Source: Catenuloplanes atrovinosus (GTDB lineage: Bacteria > Actinomycetota > Actinomycetes > Mycobacteriales > Micromonosporaceae). From it: a DNA stretch of 64,000 nt. Numbering within the stretch: the stretch's first letter is position 1; every line of letters starts with the position of its first letter. The notes under the pieces are model-generated. The model had not been told where the DNA came from. It made no database searches and saw only the letters and a program-made list of their open reading frames with translations. The translations under genes were made by a program, and so were the position numbers. The stretch is taken from NCBI RefSeq assembly GCF_031458235.1, contig NZ_JAVDYB010000001.1, positions 4,423,001 to 4,487,000 on the forward strand. Direction: 5' to 3'. This document shows, one piece after another, positions 1 through 8,783 of the stretch.

Positions 1-995
1 ACGCCACGCTGCGCGCCGCCGAGGCGCGCAGCTGGCACGACAGTGCACTGCTCGGGCTGACCGGCGTGTTCCTCGCCGCCGTGGCACTCATCGGCGGCAG
101 GCTGGCCGCCGCACACCAGATCACGGTCGGCGAGTTGGTCGCGGCGGTGGGCCTGGCACAGTTCCTGCTCGGCCCGCTCGCCCTGATCGCCTGGGCGAAC
201 GGCGAGTTCGCGCAGGCGCGCGCGTCCGCCACCCGGATCGCCGACGTGCTGGCCACCCCGCCGCGCACCGCGGGCGGTGACGAGACCCTGCCCGATCGGG
301 TCACCGGGCACCTGAGCCTCACCGCGGTGGACGCCGGCCCGTTGCGCGGCCTCGACCTGGACGTGGCCCCCGGTGAGCTGGTCGGCATCGTCACCGCGGA
401 CCAGGTGGCGGCGAGCACCCTCACCGCGCTGCTCGGCAGGTTCCAGGACCCGGAGGCCGGTGTCGTCGCGCTGGACCACCGCCCGCTGCACACCCTCGAT
501 CCGGAGTCGGTGCGCGCCGCCGTCCTGGTCGCCGACCACGACGCCGACCTCTTCGAGGGAACCCTGATCGGCAACGTCGCCCTGGACCGCGCGACGGACG
601 GAGCCGTCGAGGCCGCGTTGGCGGCGTCGACCGTGGACGAGGTCGCCGGCACGATGCCGGACGGCACGAACGGCGCGGTCGCCGAGCGCGGCCGCTCCCT
701 CTCCGGCGGTCAACGGCAACGGGTGGCGCTGGCCCGGGCGCTGGCCGCGGACGCGCCGGTGCTGGTGCTGCACGATCCGACCACGGCCGTCGACGCCGTC
801 ACCGAGCAGCGGATCGCCGCCGGCATCCGGCACCTGCGCCGCGGGCGGACCACCGTCCTGGTGACGACCAGCCCGGGCCTGCTCGCGGTGACCGACCGCG
901 TCGTCTTCCTGGCCGACGGCACGGTGCGGGCCACCGGTACCCATGCCGTCCTGGCCCGCACCGACGACCGGTACCGGTCGGCCGTACTCGCCTGA
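1..995 (+). CDS. ABC exporter half-transporter with degenerate ATPase domain (5' end outside window)
   Basis: C-terminal part of a type-IV (ABCB-like) exporter half. The frame is open at the left edge, so the true start and most membrane helices lie outside the window. A short stretch of membrane domain precedes a nucleotide-binding domain from about nt 300. The signature motif is intact (LSGGQRQR, about nt 697-720). The other ATP-handling motifs are eroded: the Walker A position reads TADQVAAST without lysine, Walker B ends LVLHDPTTAVD without the catalytic acid, the Q-loop glutamine is missing and the switch histidine is replaced by TTS. The next gene begins 29 nt downstream and has the complementary set of intact motifs, so the two should form a heterodimer with one working ATP site. 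The substrate is unknown; siderophore export is an inference from the NRPS cluster nearby. Confidence 0.88.
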   Translation, partial: ATLRAAEARSWHDSALLGLTGVFLAAVALIGGRLAAAHQITVGELVAAVGLAQFLLGPLALIAWANGEFAQARASATRIADVLATPPRTAGGDETLPDRVTGHLSLTAVDAGPLRGLDLDVAPGELVGIVTADQVAASTLTALLGRFQDPEAGVVALDHRPLHTLDPESVRAAVLVADHDADLFEGTLIGNVALDRATDGAVEAALAASTVDEVAGTMPDGTNGAVAERGRSLSGGQRQRVALARALAADAPVLVLHDPTTAVDAVTEQRIAAGIRHLRRGRTTVLVTTSPGLLAVTDRVVFLADGTVRATGTHAVLARTDDRYRSAVLA

Positions 996-1024
996 CCGAC
1001 CGCGACGAGATTGAGGTACCGACG

Positions 1025-2797
1025 TTGAGCGACATGACCGCCGGGCGTGCGCTGCTGCCCACCGCGACCGGCGCGCAGGCGTGGACGGCGGTGCGCCGGC
1101 TGCTGCGGCCCCGGTGGCGGTCCGCGGCCCTGGCCGTGGCCACGCTCGCCGCGGGAACCGCGATCGGGCTGGTCACCGTCCGGCTGCTCGGTCACATCGT
1201 CGACCTGGTCGCCGCCGGCCGGCCGGCCGGCGCGATCACCGCGCCGGTCGCCGCGCTCGTACTGATCGCCGCCGGCCAGACCCTGGCCGCCGGCTGGGGC
1301 CTGACCATGGTCGCCCGGCTCGGCGAGGGCATGCTCGCCGAGCTGCGGGAACAGTTCATGGACCGAGTGCTCGCGCTGCCGCAGGACCGCATCGAGCAGG
1401 CCGGAACCGGCGATCTGACCTCCCGGGTCACCAACGACGTCACCGCGATCGCCGACGCGGTCCGCACCGCGCTGCCCGAGCTGGTCCGCTCGGTGCTCGC
1501 CATCGCGCTCACCGCGCTCGGCCTGGCGGTCCTCGACTGGCGGTTCCTCGCCGCCGCGCTGCTGGCCGTGCCGATCCAGGCCTGGACCGTGCGGTGGTAC
1601 GCGGGCCGGGCCCTGCCGATCTACGCCGCGCAGCGGGTGTCGGTCGGCGCGTTGCAGCACCAGTTGCAGGAGACCGTCGCCGGGGCCGATACGGTCCGGG
1701 CGCTGCGGTTGCAGGACCGGCACCGGGAACTGGTCCGCGGCCGCTCACGCGACTCCGTCGACGCGACGATGCGCGGGGTGCGGGTGCTGACCCGGTTCTA
1801 CGCCCGCCTGAACCTGGCCGAGTTCGTCGGGCTGGGCGCGATCCTGGTCACCGGCTTCCTGTCGGTCCGCGCCGGAACCGCGACGATCGGCACGGCCACC
1901 GCCGCGGCACTGTACTTCCACAGCCTCTTCGTGCCGATCAACACCGCGCTCGGCCTGGTCGACGACGCGCAGGCCGCGGCGGCCAGTCTGGTGCGGCTGG
2001 TCGGCGTGACCACGCTCCCGGCGCGCCCGGAACCGGCCGGGCGGGCGAGCACGGCGGCCACCGTCACCGTGGAGACGGTCGACCACGCGTACCGGCCGGA
2101 CCGGCCCGTGCTGTGCCAGGTCAGTCTCGAGGTGGCCGCGGCGGAGCGGGTGGCGCTGGTCGGGTCGAGCGGCGCCGGCAAGACCACCCTGGCCGGGCTG
2201 ATCGCCGGGGTGCGCCGGCCGACGGCCGGCGTGGTCCGGCTGGGCGGCGTCGACGTGGCGGACCTCGATCCGGCCGAGGTACGGCGCTCGGTCGTCATCG
2301 TCACCCAGGAGGTGCACGTGTTCGCCGGCCCGCTCGCCGACGATCTCCGGCTGGCCCGGCCCGCCGCCACCGACGACGACCTGCGGGCGGCACTGCTGCG
2401 GGTCGGCGCCCGGGACTGGCTCGACGCGCTGCCGGACGGGCTGGCCACGGTGGTCGGCGAGGGCGGCCACCGGCTCACCGTCACCCAGGCACAGCAGTTG
2501 GCGCTGGCCCGGCTGGTGCTGGCCGACCCGCCGATCGCCGTCCTCGACGAGGCGACCGCCGAGGCCGGCAGCGCCGGGGCCCGCCTGCTCGAGGAGGCCG
2601 TCGCGCGGGCCCTGGACGGGCGCACCGGCATCGTGGTCGCGCACCGGCTCACCCAGGCCGCAACGGCCGACCGGATCGTGCTGCTGGACTCCGGGCGGGT
2701 GCTGGAGACCGGCACCCACACCGAGCTGTCGAAGCGTCCGGACGGCCACTATGCCGCGCTCTGGCGCGCCTGGTCGGACCACCGGGCCGAGGACTAG
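1025..2797 (+). CDS. ABC exporter half-transporter with catalytic ATPase domain
   Basis: Full-length fused membrane plus ATPase exporter half of 590 residues. Six membrane helices occupy roughly residues 30-310. The ATPase domain has an intact Walker A (GSSGAGKTT, K386), a Q-loop (VTQE), Walker B with catalytic glutamate (VLDEAT, about residues 506-511) and a switch histidine (AHRL, H540). Its signature motif is degenerate (LTVTQAQQ, near residue 483) where LSGGQ is expected. This mirrors the upstream gene exactly: its Walker A/B pairs with the partner's intact signature to make the one competent site. The TTG start at 1025 is chosen for the GAGG about 8 nt upstream; ATG at 1034 is the alternative. 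It probably forms an operon with the upstream half. By analogy with coelichelin-type loci it could export the siderophore, but that is inferred. Confidence 0.93.
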   Translation: MSDMTAGRALLPTATGAQAWTAVRRLLRPRWRSAALAVATLAAGTAIGLVTVRLLGHIVDLVAAGRPAGAITAPVAALVLIAAGQTLAAGWGLTMVARLGEGMLAELREQFMDRVLALPQDRIEQAGTGDLTSRVTNDVTAIADAVRTALPELVRSVLAIALTALGLAVLDWRFLAAALLAVPIQAWTVRWYAGRALPIYAAQRVSVGALQHQLQETVAGADTVRALRLQDRHRELVRGRSRDSVDATMRGVRVLTRFYARLNLAEFVGLGAILVTGFLSVRAGTATIGTATAAALYFHSLFVPINTALGLVDDAQAAAASLVRLVGVTTLPARPEPAGRASTAATVTVETVDHAYRPDRPVLCQVSLEVAAAERVALVGSSGAGKTTLAGLIAGVRRPTAGVVRLGGVDVADLDPAEVRRSVVIVTQEVHVFAGPLADDLRLARPAATDDDLRAALLRVGARDWLDALPDGLATVVGEGGHRLTVTQAQQLALARLVLADPPIAVLDEATAEAGSAGARLLEEAVARALDGRTGIVVAHRLTQAATADRIVLLDSGRVLETGTHTELSKRPDGHYAALWRAWSDHRAED

Positions 2798-3336
2798 GGT
2801 CCTGAGTCTTTCTAGCGCCGGCAGCCATGCCCGTCGCGCTGCCCGGTCGCGGTCCGGCCAGTCCGCACCTCTCTGCAGTTGCCCACCGAGGCAGGGATGG
2901 CGGGTGGATGCGCGCTCATGCCGAAGAGCGCGCACGCGATCTTGCTAATAGGCCGATATGGCCTGGCCCGTTAGAGACTTGTATTCCGGGTGCGGTCCTG
3001 TTTCAGTGATTGCGCGTGTCGATGCCGATCAGCGCGGTCTGTGGTGGTGGAGGTCCGCGCTGGATCTACCGGATAATGGTCATGTCCGCGATTTGTCGTG
3101 GACTCCGCCTGGGGCATGTGTGGATCTAAGTATCGGCTGGTGGGGCGATTTGCTGTGACCGCTGGCGGCGCGGTCAGACTTATTCGACGTCGACTCATGT
3201 CGGTGATCTGACATGTGAATTGATGGGTTTCGGCGTGGCGGGTGCGGTTTGGGTGGGCAGTCGAGAGTCCAATTTGGCGCCGGGTGTCGATGGACGTAGC
3301 GGTTTCCTATTGATCTTTTGGTGGTGTGGGGGTTCG
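2798..3336. other. non-coding spacer upstream of the conflict cassette
   Basis: No convincing gene. Base composition from about 2900 to 3330 is visibly less GC-rich than the neighbouring genes, and the short open frames in both directions lack ribosome sites and recognisable protein sequence. It separates the ABC exporter operon from the Trypco1/CHAT cassette and must hold the cassette promoter, but no clear -35/-10 pair was picked out by eye. Confidence 0.5.
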
Positions 3337-3603
3337 GTGGCGCAGACGGTTCCGGTGCGTGTGGGTGCGGTCGAGGTCCTGCTGGAGGCGGTTTCGGTGC
3401 CGGGTTCGCAGCAGACGTCGGCAGGGGGCCGGGTGGCGGATTACGCCGCGGGTGCGTTCGAGCGGGCTCAGGTGGTGTTGGAGGAGGTCGCGGTGTCGAT
3501 GGGGCGGATCGTGGGCCGGGTCGGTAGCCCTGAGTTGGTGAAGGAAGAGTTCGGGGTGAAGGAGTCGGTGCCGGCTGTGGGGCGGGTGGAGGCGGCTTCG
3601 TGA
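3337..3603 (+). CDS. Trypco1-like (trypsin-co-occurring) small protein
   Basis: Small protein of 88 residues from the GTG at 3337. An in-frame ATG exists at 3220, but the extra residues look non-protein-like and the region is spacer-like. The sequence starts with a strand-rich stretch (VPVRVGAVEVLLEAV), then a helix (AFERAQVVLEEVAVSM) and ends with the VKEEFGVKES motif. This resembles the Trypco1 (CU044_2847-type) proteins found next to trypsin/CHAT/STAND genes in predicted bacterial conflict systems. Its stop overlaps the start of the next gene by 4 nt (GTGA), so the two are translationally coupled. It is probably a regulator, adaptor or substrate of the downstream protease-NLR. The family call is from remembered motif shape, not a search. 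Confidence 0.7.
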   Translation: MAQTVPVRVGAVEVLLEAVSVPGSQQTSAGGRVADYAAGAFERAQVVLEEVAVSMGRIVGRVGSPELVKEEFGVKESVPAVGRVEAAS

Positions 3604-6600
3604 CCGATGATGTGACGGTGTCCGGCCTGGGTTTTCTTGGCTGGGTGGCCGACGCTGATGACACGGCGGTGGGGACCTGTTTCCAGGTGGAGGCGGGTGT
3701 CTTGGTCACGGCGCGTCACGTGCTGGCCGATGCCGGTGCGGCTGGGGTGGGTGATGCCGTCCGGGTGGCGCCGATCGGTGGTGGCCCGGGGCGGGAAGCC
3801 GTGGTGGTGCGGGTGGACGAGGTTCATGATCTCGCGGTGCTGACGACCGGAATCCCGTTGCCCGACTCGTGTGTGCGGCTGATCGTGTCGGATGCGGTGC
3901 GTGATGACGAGCCGGTGTCTATTGCCGGGTATCCCACGGTGGAGGACGCGGGCATCTCGTACGAGTTGTTGACGTCGGGTGGCCGGTGGCGGGGTGCGGT
4001 GCTGCGGGACAGGGTGTTGTGGTCGCGGTTGCAGGCCGATGCGGTGATGCCGGGTATGAGTGGTGCACCGGTGCTGCGGGCCGCTGATCGGGCGGTGGTG
4101 GGTGTGGTGTCCGGCCGGTACAACTCGGTGGACGGGTGGCTGGCCGGCGCGGTGTGGGTGGCGCGGGTGGAGGATCTGCGGCCGCTGCTGGACGGCGTGG
4201 CTCGTGTGGAGATTGAGGACGACCTGCCGCCGGGGGCGCGGCTGGATGTGGTGCTGGAGGTGTCGGACTCGCGGGTGCGGCTGTCCGGGGCCGGTGAGGA
4301 TGTGACCGCCGCGCATCGGGGGGTGTCGCCGGGTCTGGTGAATGCGCTGCATGATGTCCGGCGGGAACGCGGGCGTCCTCGTGCGGTGGTGCGGGACGAC
4401 CTCGGCGTGGTGCAGAGTGCGCCGGGTGTGGTGTCGCTGCGCCGTGCGGGTGAGCTGCTCGCGGAGTCGTTTCTGCCGGTTGCGGTGGCGCAGGCTCTGG
4501 CCCGGCTGCTGCACCGGGCGCAGCGGGCGCATGTTCCCGTGCGGGTGGGTGTGGAGGCGCCAGGGCGTTGGGCGTTGCCGTGGGAGGCGCTGCCGGATCC
4601 GGTGACCGGTCGCCCGTTGGTGCTTCATGATCTGGTGTCGGTGTATCGGCGGGTGCCGGCGGCGGGTTCCCGGTCGGCGCCGGTGGCGGGTCCGTTGCGG
4701 ATCGTGGTGGCCATCGCGTCGCCGGAGATCGGTGGCGGACCGTTGCTGGATTATGAGCGGGAGCTGGGCGCGGTGCTGGACGCCGTGCATTCGGCGCATC
4801 GCAGCCGGGCGGTGGTGCGGATCGTGCCGTTCGCGACGACCACGGCGATTCGTGCGGTGCTGTCCGAGGACACCACTCATGTGCTGCACCTGTCGGCGCA
4901 CGGGGCTCCTGGGCTGTTGCATCTGGAGGATGAGCAGGGCAGCGCGCGGGGGGTCGACGCGGCCACGTTCGTGCGGGAGGCGGTCCCGGAGGGCCGGATG
5001 CCGCGGGTGATCTCTCTGGCCGCCTGCTACACCGACGCCGAGGGTGAGGACGGCGCGCAGTCCTTCGCCGCGCAACTGGCCCAGCACGGTGCCGGGGCGG
5101 TGATCGCGACACAGACGTCGGTGACGGATGTGTATGCCACCCGCCTGTTCGCCCGGGTGTATGCGGAACTTGCCGGGTCCGGGTCGCCGGATGTCGTCGC
5201 CGCCGTCGCGCAGGCCCGCCGGGCGGTGCAGCATGGCTTCGCCACCGGCGCGGACGCCGTGGCGCAGGCGGTGGCGGGGATGGACGAGTGGAGTGTGGTC
5301 AGCGTGCTGGCCGGCGCCCCCACGGTGAGCGTGGTGGACGGTACGGCTTCTGCTGTCCGGCGGGTGGAGACGGTTCCGGATCTGAAAGGTCTGCTGGCGC
5401 GGCCGGTGGGCCAGTTCGTCGGCCGCCGGCACGCCCAGCGGATGCTGCCGGGCCTGCTGCGTGGTGACGGCGCAGCGGGGGTGTTGCTGTATGGGATCGG
5501 TGGGATCGGGAAGACCACTCTGGCCGCGGAGCTGATCCGCCGACTGCTGGACACGACGCAAGACTGGCAGTTGGTCACCGTGACCGGGCCGGTCACGGTG
5601 GACGGTGTGCTAACCGCGGTGGCCGGCGCGGCGCGCCGGGACCTGCTGCGCCGCGAGGAGCTGTTCGGGGCCGCGGTGGTCGCGGTGCAGGCGGCGAGCC
5701 GGGCGGACCTGCCGTGGCAGGACCGCCTCGGCCTGCTCCGGGAGGACGTGCTGTCCGACACGGCGATCCTGCTGGTGCTGGACAACTTCGAGGACAACCT
5801 GGCCCCCGGCACCGGGCGGGACTGGTCGATCACGGACCCGAACCTGGAAGGGCTGCTGACCGCGTGGCTTGGCAGCCCCGGCCGCAGCCGGCTGCTGATC
5901 ACCAGCCGGCACCCGTTTGCTCCCGATGCCGCGGCTACCGGCCGGCTGCACGCCTATCAGGTGCCGCCGCTGAGCCTGGCCGAGACCCGGAAGCTGATGT
6001 GGTCGCTGCCCCGCCTCGACCGGCACGCCACAGACCCGCCCGCCCGGGAACGGGTCTGGCGCACCGTCGGCGGGCACCCCCGGGCGCTGGAGTACCTGGA
6101 CGCGCTGCTGCCCGGCGAACAACCCGCCACGGCGGGTCAGGCGCGTTTCGCCGACATCACCCAACGGCTGCACAACGCGGTCCAGGACCGTCTCGGCCCT
6201 ACCGAGTCCACCACGTGGCTACAGCAGAAGCGGACCCTCGACGCCGCGCTCGCCGATACCGTCACCCTCGCCGCCGACGACGTCCTGCTCACCGAACACC
6301 TGACCCGGCTCACCCCCATCGAAGACGCCGTCACCACCCTGGCCGCGCTCAGCGTCTACCGCGAGCCCGTCGACACCAGCGCACTGCTGTTCCACATCGG
6401 TGTCCCCGACCCGGAACGGGCCGACACACCCGACCGCGCCGAGACCATGGCGCAGGTGCGTGACCTGCTCTCCCGCTACCGGCTCGACCTCAACCAGATC
6501 GACGAAGCAGCAGGTCCGGACAGCCCGTTGACACCGCAGGACCGCACGCTGCTGGCCCGGCTCGCCGATGAGGCCTCCCGGCCGCCTCATCCGCCGTTCA

Positions 6601-8099
6601 CCGCCCCGGCCGGACTCGGCGGCCTGATCCGGCAACTGTCCGCGACCAGCCTGATCACCACCCTCGACGACGGCCGGGTGGTGATGCACCGGTGGACCGC
6701 CACCGAACTGCACCACCGCTGGAACAGCCCAGCCGGGCACCACCACCAACCGGCACTCGTCACGACCGCCCACCACGCAGCCGCCGCCTACTGGCGATGG
6801 CGCGTGAACGCCTGGCCGCAAGACCGCGCCGTCGACCTCCACGACCTCGAGGAGGCCCGCCACCACCTGCTCGCCGCCGGAGACCCGGACACCGCCGGCA
6901 CCATCACCGAGTACATCTGCTCCCAGCTCCACGACTGGGGCGCATGGGACCACGAGACCAGCCTCATCCACGACACGCTCCGCTGGCTCCCCGCCGACTC
7001 ACCCCGCCGCCCCGCCTGGTACCACCAGCTCGGCATCCTCGCCCAGGACCGGGGCGACTACCCCGAAGCCGAACGCCGCTACCAGCAATCCCTCACCATC
7101 GACGAGGAACTCGGCAACCGGGCCGACATGGCCACCAGCTACCACCAGCTCGGCATCCTCGCCCAGGACCGGGGCGACTACCCCGAAGCCGAACGCCGCT
7201 ACCAGCAATCCCTCACCATCAAGGAGGAACTCGGCAACCGAGCCGGCGCCGCCACCAGCTACCACCAGCTCGGCATCCTCGCCCAGGACCGGGGCGACTA
7301 CCCCGAAGCCGAACGCCGCTACCAGCAATCCCTCACCATCTTCGAGGAGCTCGGCAACCGGGCCGGCGCCGCCACCAGCTACCACCAACTCGGCAACCTC
7401 GCCTACCTCGCCGGTGACTACCCGGAAGCCGAACGCCGCTACCAGCAATCCCTCACCGTCAAAGAGGAACTCGGCAACCGAGCCGGCGCCGCCAACAGCT
7501 ACCACCAGCTCGGCATCCTCGCCCAGGACCGGGGCGACTACCCCGAAGCCGAACGCCGCTACCAGCAATCCCTCACCATCTTCGAGGAGCTCGGCAACCG
7601 GGCCGGCGCCGCCAACAGCTACCACCAGCTCGGCATCCTCGCCCAGGCCCGGGGCGACTACCCCGAAGCCGAACGCCGCTACCAGCAATCCCTCACCATC
7701 TTCGAGGAACTCGGCAACCGGGCCGGCATGGCCGGCAGCTACCACCAGCTCGGCATCCTCGCCCAGGCCCGGGGCGACTACCCCGAAGCCGAACGCCGCT
7801 ACCAGCAATCCCTCACCCTCTTCGAGGAACTCGGCAACCAGCCCAGTATTGCCACCACGATCAGCCAACTCGGGAATCTACGAGCCGACATGAACGACCT
7901 CGCCGGAGCGGTACCACTTCACTGCCAAGCACTGGCGATACGGCTGTCCATCGGCGTACCGCAAGCCGAAAACAACATCGCCCGCCTCCGAGACCTCCGC
8001 ACGAAGCTTGGCGACACAAATTTCTCCGTAGCGGCCAGGACCGTCTTCGACGAACGGTCCTTTATGACCTTGATCGCCATACTCGACCAAACAGGCTAG
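3600..8099 (+). CDS. Trypsin-CHAT-STAND NTPase-TPR protein (NLR-like predicted conflict effector)
   Basis: A 1499-residue multidomain protein. Residues ~1-200 are a trypsin-like serine protease with a visible triad: H40 (TARHV), D77 (HDLAVL) and S154 (PGMSGAPV). Residues ~220-580 hold a CHAT caspase-like protease with H434 (HLSAHG) and C476 (SLAACYTD). Residues ~605-900 form a STAND/NB-ARC NTPase with Walker A GIGGIGKTT (K638), Walker B LLVLDNFED (D728), an arginine-containing sensor strand (LLITSR) and a GxP-type motif (GGHPRAL). A winged-helix-like region follows, then 40-residue TPR repeats (~1140-1420) and a degenerate C-terminal repeat. The architecture is that of an NTP-dependent sensor-effector: TPRs sense, STAND oligomerises, the proteases act. 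It starts at GTG 3600 inside the Trypco1 stop. The target and trigger are unknown. Codon use changes within the gene: G/T-rich third positions early, C-rich after about 6 kb. Confidence 0.93.
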   Translation: MTDDVTVSGLGFLGWVADADDTAVGTCFQVEAGVLVTARHVLADAGAAGVGDAVRVAPIGGGPGREAVVVRVDEVHDLAVLTTGIPLPDSCVRLIVSDAVRDDEPVSIAGYPTVEDAGISYELLTSGGRWRGAVLRDRVLWSRLQADAVMPGMSGAPVLRAADRAVVGVVSGRYNSVDGWLAGAVWVARVEDLRPLLDGVARVEIEDDLPPGARLDVVLEVSDSRVRLSGAGEDVTAAHRGVSPGLVNALHDVRRERGRPRAVVRDDLGVVQSAPGVVSLRRAGELLAESFLPVAVAQALARLLHRAQRAHVPVRVGVEAPGRWALPWEALPDPVTGRPLVLHDLVSVYRRVPAAGSRSAPVAGPLRIVVAIASPEIGGGPLLDYERELGAVLDAVHSAHRSRAVVRIVPFATTTAIRAVLSEDTTHVLHLSAHGAPGLLHLEDEQGSARGVDAATFVREAVPEGRMPRVISLAACYTDAEGEDGAQSFAAQLAQHGAGAVIATQTSVTDVYATRLFARVYAELAGSGSPDVVAAVAQARRAVQHGFATGADAVAQAVAGMDEWSVVSVLAGAPTVSVVDGTASAVRRVETVPDLKGLLARPVGQFVGRRHAQRMLPGLLRGDGAAGVLLYGIGGIGKTTLAAELIRRLLDTTQDWQLVTVTGPVTVDGVLTAVAGAARRDLLRREELFGAAVVAVQAASRADLPWQDRLGLLREDVLSDTAILLVLDNFEDNLAPGTGRDWSITDPNLEGLLTAWLGSPGRSRLLITSRHPFAPDAAATGRLHAYQVPPLSLAETRKLMWSLPRLDRHATDPPARERVWRTVGGHPRALEYLDALLPGEQPATAGQARFADITQRLHNAVQDRLGPTESTTWLQQKRTLDAALADTVTLAADDVLLTEHLTRLTPIEDAVTTLAALSVYREPVDTSALLFHIGVPDPERADTPDRAETMAQVRDLLSRYRLDLNQIDEAAGPDSPLTPQDRTLLARLADEASRPPHPPFTAPAGLGGLIRQLSATSLITTLDDGRVVMHRWTATELHHRWNSPAGHHHQPALVTTAHHAAAAYWRWRVNAWPQDRAVDLHDLEEARHHLLAAGDPDTAGTITEYICSQLHDWGAWDHETSLIHDTLRWLPADSPRRPAWYHQLGILAQDRGDYPEAERRYQQSLTIDEELGNRADMATSYHQLGILAQDRGDYPEAERRYQQSLTIKEELGNRAGAATSYHQLGILAQDRGDYPEAERRYQQSLTIFEELGNRAGAATSYHQLGNLAYLAGDYPEAERRYQQSLTVKEELGNRAGAANSYHQLGILAQDRGDYPEAERRYQQSLTIFEELGNRAGAANSYHQLGILAQARGDYPEAERRYQQSLTIFEELGNRAGMAGSYHQLGILAQARGDYPEAERRYQQSLTLFEELGNQPSIATTISQLGNLRADMNDLAGAVPLHCQALAIRLSIGVPQAENNIARLRDLRTKLGDTNFSVAARTVFDERSFMTLIAILDQTG
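7018..7857 (+). repeat. seven near-identical 120-bp tandem repeats encoding TPR units
   Basis: Exact 120-bp periodicity, seven units, each encoding a 40-residue TPR built on YHQLGILAQDRGDYPEAERR and YQQSLTI-EELGNRA. The first 60 bp of units 1, 2, 3 and 5 are identical by eye; units 6 and 7 differ from them at the Q-D/A-R codon; unit 4 is the most diverged. Differences cluster at the residue after LTI/LTV/LTL (D, K, F, K, F, F, F) and at the three or four residues before the next YHQ. This is a recently amplified or gene-converted array that can change copy number by recombination. Confidence 0.95.
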
Positions 8100-8402
8100 T
8101 CCCAATAAGGATGGGCATAGCACACGCCTTATCGGCGAAGCGGTCGGGAGGCCTCGCATTCCGCTTCAGTTCCCATACTCCACGGCAAAATGGGCAGAAA
8201 AACAGACAAGCCCGTGTAGTACGTAAACGCCAAGATCACGTATCCGCTCATGCCGCAGAGAACGCGCGATCTGCCCTGAGCCAGCCGTCACCATGCGTGA
8301 TGAGTCCACCACAAGCGAGCGAGAAGTCCCGGAGGGACCGGTGTGCGCTTCTCCCTATGAGCGCCTACCAAGTGTGGCTCTTTCGATGTGAGTACAAGCA
8401 GG
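8100..8402. other. non-coding spacer after the conflict cassette
   Basis: About 300 bp without a supportable gene, lower in GC than the surroundings, between the end of the CHAT-STAND-TPR gene (+) and the end of the VOC gene (-). The two genes converge here, but no strong terminator hairpin was recognised. Together with the AT-richer stretch at 2.9-3.3 kb it brackets the cassette, which fits an insertion, though no flanking direct repeat was found by eye. Confidence 0.45.
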
Positions 8403-8774
8403 TCAGGCCACCGAGTCCGGTGTGAAGGGTGTCAGGCAGAACGGATGGCCGGCCGGATCAAGCAGTACCCGCCACCGGGGGTCGGGCTGATCCGGCAGCG
8501 TGGCCCCGAGCGCTACCGCTCGCTCCACAGCCGTCCCGAGATCGTCTGCGGTGAGGTCGAGGTGCACGATCGCCGTTCCCGGCCAGACAGGAGGGGCGTA
8601 ACAGTCGACTTGTTGCGCTACCAGCACAGCCCCGTGCACCTCGATTCCGACACTGGTTTCCTTCGCCCACAACTGGCGACCTCCAAGCAGCGCCCGGTAG
8701 AAGTCGGCGAGCTGCTGCGGGTCGGGACAGTCCAAGGAGATGGCTACAAGCCTTATCGGGCGGAGCTCGGTCAC
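8403..8774 (-). CDS. VOC (glyoxalase-like) family protein
   Basis: A 123-residue protein with the vicinal-oxygen-chelate fold pattern: an N-terminal strand followed by CPDPQQLADFYRALLG, a middle strand pair around VHLDLTADD, and a C-terminal WRVLLDPAGHPFCL, where the final strand carries the 'DPxGHPFCL' ending typical of glyoxalase-like proteins in actinobacteria. The length fits a single-domain VOC protein. The start is GTG at 8774. Substrate cannot be told; such proteins include dioxygenases, antibiotic-binding proteins and uncharacterised enzymes. It is not obviously part of either neighbouring cluster. Confidence 0.85.
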   Translation of the reverse strand: MTELRPIRLVAISLDCPDPQQLADFYRALLGGRQLWAKETSVGIEVHGAVLVAQQVDCYAPPVWPGTAIVHLDLTADDLGTAVERAVALGATLPDQPDPRWRVLLDPAGHPFCLTPFTPDSVA

Positions 8775-8783
8775 AGTGGCACC

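Noticed and set aside
3220-3336. Upstream ATG start for the Trypco1-like gene
   Set aside because: The extra 39 residues are not protein-like and overlap the AT-richer spacer. The conserved part starts at the GTG at 3337.
3468-5561. Minus-strand 697-codon frame opposite the CHAT-STAND gene
   Set aside because: Histidine/arginine/proline-rich shadow; the plus strand shows protease and NTPase motifs.
7018-7857. Regular repeats that might suggest a CRISPR array
   Set aside because: The 120-bp units are contiguous, coding in one frame and contain no unique spacers; they are TPR codons.
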